In this document: positions 1 through 4,755 of the stretch, one piece after another
How positions within the stretch are numbered: position 1 is the stretch's first letter
Layout of the letters: every line of letters starts with the position of its first letter
DNA from: Oscillospiraceae bacterium
GTDB taxonomy: Bacteria > Bacillota_A > Clostridia > Oscillospirales > Oscillospiraceae
NCBI GenBank assembly: GCA_017537045.1
Contig: JAFYLN010000029.1
Coordinates: forward strand, 1 to 9,468
Length of the DNA: 9,468 nucleotides
Direction: 5' to 3'
Position numbers and translations under genes: made by a program
The notes under the pieces: model-generated
The model's database searches: none
Seen by the model: only the letters and a program-made list of their open reading frames with translations
Told to the model about the DNA's origin: nothing

Positions 1-312
1 CATGGTTTCCACGATGACGGCAACACCGCCGGGACCGTAGCCTTCATAGGTGATAGACTCGTAGTTGTCACCGCCGCCTGCGCCGCTTGCCTTCTCCAGG
101 CAGCGCTTGATGTTGTCATTGGGCATGTTGGCAGCCTTGGCCTTGGTGATGACGGTGGCCAGACGGGAGTTGTTGGCGGGATCGGTGATGCCGCCGCCCT
201 CCTTCACAGCCACGATCAGTTCCTTTGCGATCTTGGTAAAGGCGGCAGCGCGCTTTGCGTCCTGTGCGCCCTTGGTTTTCTGAATGTTATGCCATTTGGA
301 ATGTCCGGACAT
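1..312 (-). CDS. yebC: YebC/PmpR family regulatory protein, N-terminal part
   Basis: The 104 visible residues begin [11 protein letters not shown] and continue with a [20 protein letters not shown] segment and an [11 protein letters not shown] segment, which is the conserved N-terminal domain of the YebC/PmpR (TACO1-like) family. Members are cytosolic three-domain proteins of about 240 residues, described as DNA-binding regulators and more recently as ribosome-associated factors that help translation through difficult stretches. The start at 312 is supported by an AAGGGAAG ribosome site about 9 bases upstream and by the exact family N-terminus. The reading frame stays open to the window edge, so the C-terminal ~135 residues lie outside. 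It follows the Nif3-like gene on the same strand, with 68 bases between, and has its own promoter candidate there. Family identity is very secure; which of the proposed functions applies cannot be told. Confidence 0.96.
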   Translation of the reverse strand, partial: MSGHSKWHNIQKTKGAQDAKRAAAFTKIAKELIVAVKEGGGITDPANNSRLATVITKAKAANMPNDNIKRCLEKASGAGGGDNYESITYEGYGPGGVAVIVETM

Positions 313-355
313 ATATTTTTCTTCCCTTCAAGGTGTTATTTAAAAATTCCTATCT

Positions 356-384
356 ATTTTAGCACCGTGACACACAAAAATCAA
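356..384 (-). promoter_or_regulatory. Sigma-A-type promoter for yebC
   Basis: On the minus strand TTGATT (379-384) and TAAAAT (356-361) are separated by exactly 17 bases. TGC directly precedes the -10 box, giving an extended -10. The -35 box overlaps the stop codon of the preceding Nif3-like gene. Expected transcription start is near 349, leaving a leader of about 37 bases. I see no terminator hairpin between the genes, so read-through from the upstream pair is also possible. Confidence 0.6.
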
Positions 385-1151
385 TAGAATTTCATACAAT
401 CTCTGTGCGTTTTCGAGATTTCTACCTGCACATCGGGAAACGCTGCGGCAATTTTGCCAGCCAGCACAGAAACAACGGGATTTTCCGTATGGAAATGACC
501 GGCGTCAATCAAATTCAGACCCAAGTCCTTGGCATCCCAGAATTGATTGTATTTGATATCTGCGGTAACAAAGGTATCACAGCCTGCAGCCAGAACTTCC
601 CACATGCCGCCGGCGCAGCTTCCGCCGCCCACGGCTACTTTACGAACCGCTTTGCCGCCGCTGACATAGCGCAGACCATCGCAGCCAAGGCTTTCCTTGA
701 CAGTGCCGAGGAAACGAGCAAGAGGCTGTTCAGCCACATCGCCGCAGCGCATGAGGCCAAAGCCATCTCTGGGATTGATGATCTCAACGTTCTCGAGTCC
801 CAGTTTTGCGGCCAGCACATCGTTCACACCGCCGGGAGCCTGATCCAGATTGGTGTGGGCATTGATGTGGGCGATACCGTTTTCAATCAGAAACAAGGTG
901 TTGCGTCCCTGTGCGTTTGCGTCCGTGATGAAGCCGGGCTTCCAGATCAGGGCATGGTGGGTCACCAGCAGGTCGGCACCAACCTCTTTGGCTTCACGGC
1001 AGACGTGAGGGAAGGGATCCAGAGCCACTAGAATTTTTGTGACAGGACGATCCATATGACCGCAGTTGAGCCCCACATTGTCCCAGTCCTCCTTCATATA
1101 AGGCGGAGCGACGGATTCTATAAATTTCAGAATATCAGCAACGGTTGCCAT
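381..1151 (-). CDS. Nif3-like dinuclear metal center protein (YqfO/YbgI family)
   Basis: This 256-residue protein is a NIF3/DUF34 family member, often labelled 'GTP cyclohydrolase 1 type 2' or 'dinuclear metal center hexameric protein'. The expected metal ligands are present and correctly spaced: H65-H66 in VTHHALIWKPG, D103 in NAHTNLDQAPGG, and H219 with E223 in DAGHFHTENP. The family forms toroidal hexamers with a two-metal site per subunit; its physiological reaction is not settled, so the cyclohydrolase label should be treated with caution. The length matches the short, YbgI-like form without the inserted PII-like domain that B. subtilis YqfO carries. The start at 1151 has a GGAGG ribosome site 9 bases upstream that lies inside the end of trmK. 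The first 17 bases overlap trmK, which implies translational coupling. The trmK-Nif3 pairing is a conserved Firmicutes arrangement. Confidence 0.95.
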   Translation of the reverse strand: MATVADILKFIESVAPPYMKEDWDNVGLNCGHMDRPVTKILVALDPFPHVCREAKEVGADLLVTHHALIWKPGFITDANAQGRNTLFLIENGIAHINAHTNLDQAPGGVNDVLAAKLGLENVEIINPRDGFGLMRCGDVAEQPLARFLGTVKESLGCDGLRYVSGGKAVRKVAVGGGSCAGGMWEVLAAGCDTFVTADIKYNQFWDAKDLGLNLIDAGHFHTENPVVSVLAGKIAAAFPDVQVEISKTHRDCMKFY

Positions 1152-1836
1152 AAATTTGAACCTCCATTTCTTTTAGATCGGAAAGAATGGTTTCGTAAAT
1201 GGGCAGCTGGTCATCTCCGGAACGTCTCATACCGAAAATGGTCAGTTCGATACCATGTTTCACCCGCTCATAGTATTCTGGCAGCAGAGGATGGTTGTCC
1301 TCCAGCAGGGCGGGGGAGATGTAGGTCTGGGCCGGGGTGATGCCATGGCCTGGGTCAAAGGCCACTTCCATGATGGAGTAGACGAATTTGCCATCCTTGG
1401 CAAGGGTCTCCCGGTTGATACGGAAGCCTTTATCATAAAGCCACTGGCGCAGCTCCGGACGTTTGCTCTGGCACTGGAGAATCAACCGGTATTTCGGGTC
1501 AGCCAACCATTCATCATAGGCATGAGCGATGATAGACATCATGGTATCCGCGCCCATACCGGCGCAGACCATACAGTCAAAATCCCGGGGGATATCCTGC
1601 ACACCATCACTGAGGCAGAATTCTATTTTGTTTGCCACGCCGAATTTTCGCGCATTACGCATGGCGCTTTGCAGCGGTGCTTCGTTCACATCGGATGCGA
1701 TGCAGGAACGGGCGATGCCGTTCGTGAGCAGATATATGGAAAGATACCCGTGGTCACAGCCGATGTCAGCCACGCGGTCGCCTTTTTTTACAAAGCCGGC
1801 ACAGGCAAGTAATCGATCAGAAACAGGGAGCTTCAT
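1135..1836 (-). CDS. trmK: tRNA (adenine(22)-N1)-methyltransferase TrmK
   Basis: The 233-residue product is a class I SAM-dependent methyltransferase of the TrmK/YqfN family, which methylates N1 of adenine 22 in bacterial tRNAs. It opens with MKLPVSDRLLACAGFV, typical of the family. Motif I is VADIGCDHGYL (residues 22-32), with the acidic ribose-binding region SDVNEAP (48-54), then SDGVQD (76-81), AGMGADTM (92-99) and LQCQSKRPELRQWLYDKGF (120-138). A helical C-terminal segment of about 70 residues follows, as in the family. The frame is open to 2043, but the added 69 codons run through a repeat and look non-coding; the start at 1836 has GGAGG 6 bases upstream and the family N-terminus. The end overlaps the Nif3-like gene by 17 bases. 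A repeat begins only 21 bases upstream of the ATG, so its promoter is either inside that repeat or further upstream; I see no good box in between. Confidence 0.95.
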   Translation of the reverse strand: MKLPVSDRLLACAGFVKKGDRVADIGCDHGYLSIYLLTNGIARSCIASDVNEAPLQSAMRNARKFGVANKIEFCLSDGVQDIPRDFDCMVCAGMGADTMMSIIAHAYDEWLADPKYRLILQCQSKRPELRQWLYDKGFRINRETLAKDGKFVYSIMEVAFDPGHGITPAQTYISPALLEDNHPLLPEYYERVKHGIELTIFGMRRSGDDQLPIYETILSDLKEMEVQIYGNRC

Positions 1837-1842
1837 GGGAAA

Positions 1843-1847
1843 CCTCC
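1843..1847 (-). promoter_or_regulatory. Ribosome binding site deciding the trmK start
   Basis: GGAGG on the minus strand lies 6 bases before the ATG at 1836. It fixes the start there rather than at the upstream ATG at 2043, whose extra codons would translate the repeat. Confidence 0.85.
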
Positions 1848-1856
1848 AGAATAGGT

Positions 1857-2101
1857 AAATTGATGTTTGTCGCACCATGCAGCGTGGATAACGTAGGGGC
1901 GACCATTGGTCGCCCGCGCAGTAAAATGTTACGATTTTGCCAAAAACCAATGCGAATGCGAAATATTCTGCTGTGCGGGCGTGTTGCAGAGCGCAGCGAA
2001 TTAAAATAGGCCGATTGCCGGTGGCAATCGCACAATAATTCATGGGTCGCCGCCCCTACGAGATCATTGTAAGACTGTACGATAAACTGAAATTTGCACA
2101 C
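1857..2101. repeat. Mosaic palindromic repeat, copy A
   Basis: This gene-free stretch between trmK and the DUF1858 gene is a repeat. Its ends are imperfect terminal inverted repeats: AAATTGATGTTTGTCGCAC at 1857 and, read on the minus strand from 2095, AAATTTCAGTTTATCGTAC. The same ends bound a second copy at 4397-4711 in the same outer orientation, and homology continues a few bases past the right end (TTGNACACA). Nested inside is a 1893-2059 unit that begins GTAGGGGCG and ends CGCCCCTAC. It carries a perfect hairpin at 1897-1915, an imperfect longer hairpin after it, and another hairpin near 2012-2030 (CGATTGCC, GGT, GGCAATCG). No coding potential, transposase or clear target duplication is seen. 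It is best described as a MITE-like or REP/BIME-like non-autonomous element; the exact class is inference. Confidence 0.75.
1893..1915 (+). repeat. REP-like hairpin with GTAG foot (copy A)
   Basis: GTAG (1893-1896) is followed directly by an 8-bp perfect stem GGGCGACC / GGTCGCCC with loop ATT. GTAG or GGAG at the foot of a hairpin is the known mark of REP sequences recognised by RAYT (REP-associated Y1) transposases. An inverted CTAC with a CGCCC flank closes the unit at 2056-2059, though that side folds poorly. Assignment to REP rests on layout only. Confidence 0.55.
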
Positions 2102-2116
2102 AAGCTGCTATGAGAA

Positions 2117-2146
2117 ATGCCATCCCGGCGTGACTCGGGATGGCAT
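2117..2146 (-). terminator. Hairpin terminator after the DUF1858 gene
   Basis: An 11-bp perfect stem (2117-2127 with 2136-2146) with an 8-base loop starts 10 bases after the DUF1858 stop. On the minus strand it is followed by TTTCTC, a weak T-tract. On the plus strand five T's follow after a short spacer, so partial bidirectional action is possible. The clear stem and its position support a terminator; the poor tail lowers confidence. Confidence 0.55.
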
Positions 2147-2156
2147 AGCCGGCTTT

Positions 2157-2384
2157 TTACTTCTCAGCTTCGGATGCTTCGTAAGCTTCCAGGAAGTGGT
2201 TCAACTGAGCCAGGAAGGAATCGCACTCAATGCCGTGAACCATGCAGGCCTCCTCAACGGTCTCACCGCGGGAAGAGGGGCAGCCCAGGCAGTGCATGCC
2301 GATGGCGAAGAACAGGGGAGCAGCCTGAGGAGCAATATCCAGAACATCGCCGATGATGGTATTCTTTTCAATTTTGACAGCCAT
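2157..2384 (-). CDS. DUF1858 / hybrid-cluster-associated redox disulfide protein
   Basis: A 75-residue cytosolic protein that is essentially one DUF1858 domain (also defined as the hybrid-cluster-protein-associated redox disulfide domain). The diagnostic core is GMHCLGCPSS (residues 29-38) with the C32-x-x-C35 pair, then ETVEEACMVHGI (41-52) containing C47, and C54 close after. In the family such proteins occur near nitric oxide/hydroxylamine-related hybrid cluster proteins or as the N-terminal domain of RIC/ScdA iron-sulfur repair proteins; the role is inferred to be thiol redox or iron-sulfur/NO stress. No hybrid cluster gene lies nearby here. The start at 2384 is chosen over 2414 because AGGAGG sits 9 bases upstream and the extra ten codons cover the ribosome site. 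It stands alone: its own promoter upstream, a hairpin downstream, and a divergent gene on the other side. Confidence 0.9.
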   Translation of the reverse strand: MAVKIEKNTIIGDVLDIAPQAAPLFFAIGMHCLGCPSSRGETVEEACMVHGIECDSFLAQLNHFLEAYEASEAEK

Positions 2385-2417
2385 TACAAATGACCTCCTA
2401 TGCACATAATTCAACTT

Positions 2418-2446
2418 ATTATAACCATCTTCGCCGAAAAAAACAA
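2418..2446 (-). promoter_or_regulatory. Promoter for the DUF1858 gene, bracketed by an inverted repeat
   Basis: On the minus strand TTGTTT (2441-2446) and a perfect TATAAT (2418-2423) are 17 bases apart, about 34 bases before the ATG. A 9-bp perfect inverted repeat, ATTCAACTT at 2409-2417 and AAGTTGAAT at 2451-2459, brackets the promoter on both sides and could be a paired operator. Confidence 0.65.
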
Positions 2447-2510
2447 GGGGAAGTTGAATATTTTCTTAATATTTCTTGCTGGAAGCAGATGGCGGTTGAT
2501 TTTGCACGTT

Positions 2511-2516
2511 TATAAT
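2511..2516 (+). promoter_or_regulatory. Candidate -10 box for the DUF2079 gene
   Basis: A perfect TATAAT lies 30 bases before the ATG at 2547. No convincing -35 is found at 16-18 bases (the bases at 2488-2493 are GATGGC), so strength or activator dependence cannot be judged. The ribosome site AAGAGGTG follows 9-16 bases upstream of the start. Confidence 0.45.
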
Positions 2517-2546
2517 GATAAACTACCCCTGTAAAAGAGGTGTGTT

Positions 2547-4403
2547 ATGAAAGTACAGTATCATAAATTTCAAAAGAAAGAGGCGCTTGCCCCAGCGCTG
2601 ATTCGCCGCCTGCTTTTGTCCTGGCTGACTGCGGCAGCGGGGGAACTGTTGCTGCTTCCGGCGACGCTCCGCTCCATGACCGATCTGAAAGGCCTTGCAG
2701 TCATGTCGCTGCCCCGCCTGCTGATCGTGACGGGTATCGTTTTTGCACTGCTGGAGGGAAGCGCACGGCTGATGGATTACCGTGCGCAGCGTTGGATGCT
2801 GCCAGGTGTGTTTGCGGTTCTGTCCACAGCAGCATTGGTATCGAGTTTTACATGGGCATTCCTGATTGTATGCATTCTGATTTTTGCACTGCTGCTTGTC
2901 TATGCATTTTGCGGTTGGAGCGGTGAAGCCATACTGCTTCCCAGCAAACAGAAATCCGTCTGGGCTGCTTCTCTGACGGCTGTGCTTGCGATCGGTTTTT
3001 TTCTGCTGGTCAGCATATGGACGGTAGCACGGGTCTATGCCTTTGTAACGCCTACCTATGACTTTACCATTTTCGCCCAGATGTTCCATTCCATGCGAAC
3101 CACTGGCTTGCCCATTACCACCGTGGAGCGCGAGGGTGCCCTATCCCACTTCGCAGTCCATGTATCGCCGATCTATTATCTGCTCCTGCCGTTCTATATG
3201 ATCGTCCCCCAGCCTGCGATGCTGCAGGTGTTGCAGGCTGCGGTTCTGGCATCGTCGGTGATCCCGCTGTACTTACTGGGCAGGCACCACGGCCTGCCGC
3301 CCTTTTTGCGCACGGCTCTGTGCGCACTGCTTCTGCTCTATCCCGCCTTTTCCGGCGGCAGCAGCTATGACATCCATGAAAATGCGTTTCTGACCCCTTT
3401 GATCCTCTGGCTTTTCTATGGTATTGACCGCAAAAGCATCCCGCTGACAGCCCTTTTCGCAGTGCTGACCATGATGGTCAAAGAGGACGCACCGGTCTAC
3501 ACCGCAGTGATTGCCCTGTGGCTCATTCTGCGCGGCGTGCTCCACAAGCGCAGCAGCTGGGAATTGCGCACCGGCATGCTTCTTTTGATCTCGTCCCTTG
3601 CCTACTTCTTTGCGGTTACATCTTACCTTGCCAACAGCGGTGACGGCGTTATGACCTACCGCTACAAGAACTTTATGTATGATGGCGCATCTTCTCTGGT
3701 AACGGTCATCAAGGCGGTTCTGCTTAGTCCTATGAAAGCAGTATTTGAGTGCGTGGATAAGGAAAAGCTGGAGTTTATTGGCTTGACCCTGCTGCCCCTT
3801 GCCGGAATCCCGCTGTTGACGCGCCGTTATGAGCGTATGATCCTGCTGATTCCCTACATCCTTGTTAACCTCATGAGTGACTATCAGTACCAGCACGATA
3901 TTTTCTTCCAATATACCTACGGTTCTACCGCTTGCCTGTTTTATCTGGTGGCAGTCAACCTTGCTGATATCAGGCAGCAAAAGCTTCGTTTTGCTGCACT
4001 TACATTGGCGCTTGGTATCAGCGTTTCCTGCTTTGGTGCCAATATCCTGCCGAAAGCGCTGCAATATCCAAGGGATTGCAAAACCTATGCCGCCTATTAT
4101 GATAGGATCCGCGATGTGCTGGATGCCGTCCCGGAGGATGCGTCGGTAGCAGCAACTACCTATTACACTACCTATCTCTCCCAGCGGGATACCCTCTATG
4201 ATGTGCGCTACGGCTCGCGGGAGCATCTGTTCAGCTGTGAGTACATCGTGCTCAGCGTGACGGACAAGTACAGCTACAAGCCCTACGCCGTCAACGGAGA
4301 GAAGGGCTACGAAAACTTCCGCGACCTTGTCCTTTCCAACGGCTATGAAAAGATTGCCGAATATGAAGGCAGACTGGAAATTTACCACAAACAGACAAAT
4401 TGA
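2547..4403 (+). CDS. DUF2079 polytopic membrane protein
   Basis: The 618-residue product is an integral membrane protein with about ten to twelve hydrophobic segments between residues 20 and 500 and a soluble C-terminal domain of about 110 residues. DUF2079 hallmarks are seen in order: YDFTIFAQMFHS (171-182), ALSHFAVHVSPIYYLLLPFY (198-217), YDIHENAF (274-281) and VKEDAP (311-316). DUF2079 proteins resemble GT-C glycosyltransferases of the ArnT/PMT type, with acidic and histidine residues in outer loops, but no substrate is established; a role in cell-surface glycan modification is inference. It is the only plus-strand gene in the window, transcribed divergently from the DUF1858 gene. Odd point: the last codons AAT-TGA fall inside the terminal inverted repeat of the element starting at 4397, so the native C-terminus may have been replaced by the insertion. 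I see no other sign of damage. Confidence 0.88.
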   Translation: MKVQYHKFQKKEALAPALIRRLLLSWLTAAAGELLLLPATLRSMTDLKGLAVMSLPRLLIVTGIVFALLEGSARLMDYRAQRWMLPGVFAVLSTAALVSSFTWAFLIVCILIFALLLVYAFCGWSGEAILLPSKQKSVWAASLTAVLAIGFFLLVSIWTVARVYAFVTPTYDFTIFAQMFHSMRTTGLPITTVEREGALSHFAVHVSPIYYLLLPFYMIVPQPAMLQVLQAAVLASSVIPLYLLGRHHGLPPFLRTALCALLLLYPAFSGGSSYDIHENAFLTPLILWLFYGIDRKSIPLTALFAVLTMMVKEDAPVYTAVIALWLILRGVLHKRSSWELRTGMLLLISSLAYFFAVTSYLANSGDGVMTYRYKNFMYDGASSLVTVIKAVLLSPMKAVFECVDKEKLEFIGLTLLPLAGIPLLTRRYERMILLIPYILVNLMSDYQYQHDIFFQYTYGSTACLFYLVAVNLADIRQQKLRFAALTLALGISVSCFGANILPKALQYPRDCKTYAAYYDRIRDVLDAVPEDASVAATTYYTTYLSQRDTLYDVRYGSREHLFSCEYIVLSVTDKYSYKPYAVNGEKGYENFRDLVLSNGYEKIAEYEGRLEIYHKQTN

Positions 4404-4450
4404 TGTTTATCGCGCAGTTGGTTAATTGCTGATGGATACCGACAACTACT

Positions 4451-4575
4451 GTCATTCCGAGGAGGCCTGAAAGGCCGACGTGGGAATCTCCCGGTACAAT
4501 GTTTGTTTGTGCACTGCTTATCGATGCATAGAAGCAGGAGATTGCCACGTCGCGCTTCGCGCTCCTCGCAATGAC
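4451..4575. mobile_element. Nested BIME/REPIN-like element with GGAG-foot hairpins
   Basis: Two ~41-bp arms face each other: GTCATTCCGAGGAG... on the left and, on the minus strand from 4575, GTCATTGCGAGGAG.... Each arm also folds alone. Left: ATTCC (4454-4458) with GGAAT (4483-4487), enclosing GGCCT-GAA-AGGCC. Right: ATTGC (4541-4545) with GCAAT (4568-4572), enclosing GCGC-TTC-GCGC. Both hairpins have GGAG at the foot (4537-4540 plus; 4488-4491 minus). Paired inverted REP-like hairpins are the definition of a BIME/REPIN, moved by RAYT proteins. Elements with this GTCATTGCGAG core are dispersed in many bacteria. On the plus strand a run of six T's (4579-4584) follows the right hairpin, so it may also terminate the DUF2079 transcript. 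Confidence 0.65.
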
Positions 4576-4586
4576 ATGTTTTTTGA

Positions 4587-4668
4587 GCGGCACAATGTTG
4601 CGAATTCGCATTGGATTTCGGCAAATTCGTGACATTGTACCGCACGGGCGGCTAATAGCCGCCCCTAC
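4587..4668 (-). repeat. Inverted copy of the GTAG-hairpin module
   Basis: Read on the minus strand, GTAG (4665-4668) precedes an 8-bp perfect stem GGGCGGCT / AGCCGCCC with loop ATT, matching the copy A hairpin in layout. A longer hairpin follows: 4587-4598 pairs with 4632-4643 at 11 of 12 positions, and CGAATT (4601-4606) pairs with AATTCG (4624-4629). The opposite-end GTAG seen in copy A is missing, so this module may be truncated. Confidence 0.6.
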
Positions 4669-4717
4669 ATTCATTATTGAAACAGCGCGATAAACTGAAA
4701 TTTGTACACATGACAGA

Positions 4718-4745
4718 AACCCTCCCCGGTGCGCCGGGGAGGGTT
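4718..4745 (-). terminator. Terminator of the GH2 gene
   Basis: A 12-bp perfect GC-rich stem (AACCCTCCCCGG at 4718-4729 with 4734-4745) and a 4-base loop lie 10 bases after the GH2 stop. On the minus strand the stem ends in GGGTTTCTG, a short T-tract. The stem strength and position make it a likely intrinsic terminator. Confidence 0.75.
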
Positions 4746-4755
4746 GTGTTATGTC

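Larger units (their letters stand above)
4397..4711. repeat. Mosaic palindromic repeat, copy B
   Basis: This stretch between the DUF2079 and GH2 genes is a longer relative of the repeat at 1857-2101. Its imperfect terminal inverted repeats are AAATTGATGTTTATCGCGC (from 4397) and, on the minus strand from 4703, AAATTTCAGTTTATCGCGC; 16 or so of 19 positions match. Inside are two separate modules: a 125-bp palindromic element (4451-4575) absent from copy A, and an ~84-bp module (4585-4668) that matches copy A positions 1893-1976 at roughly 80 percent by eye, but in inverted orientation. No gene is seen in it. Its left end carries the DUF2079 stop codon and its right end is 14 bases from the GH2 terminator stem. 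Confidence 0.78.

Noticed and set aside
405..1031. Plus-strand 208-codon frame opposite the Nif3-like gene
   Set aside because: Shadow of a gene with all metal ligands in place; no recognisable domain and no ribosome site seen.
1837..2043. 69 extra N-terminal codons for trmK
   Set aside because: They run through the repeat and lack a ribosome site at 2043, whereas the ATG at 1836 has GGAGG and the family N-terminus.
3273..4388. Minus-strand 371-codon frame opposite the DUF2079 gene
   Set aside because: Antisense to a membrane protein with family motifs; its product is His/Gln/Lys-rich with no domain.
1857..4711. DUF1858 and DUF2079 genes as cargo of a composite transposon between the two repeats
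   Set aside because: No transposase, no clear target duplication, and the repeats differ greatly inside. Nothing shows that the segment moved as one unit.
4397..4711. CRISPR array
   Set aside because: The repeats are inverted palindromes of different kinds, without regular direct repeats and unique spacers.
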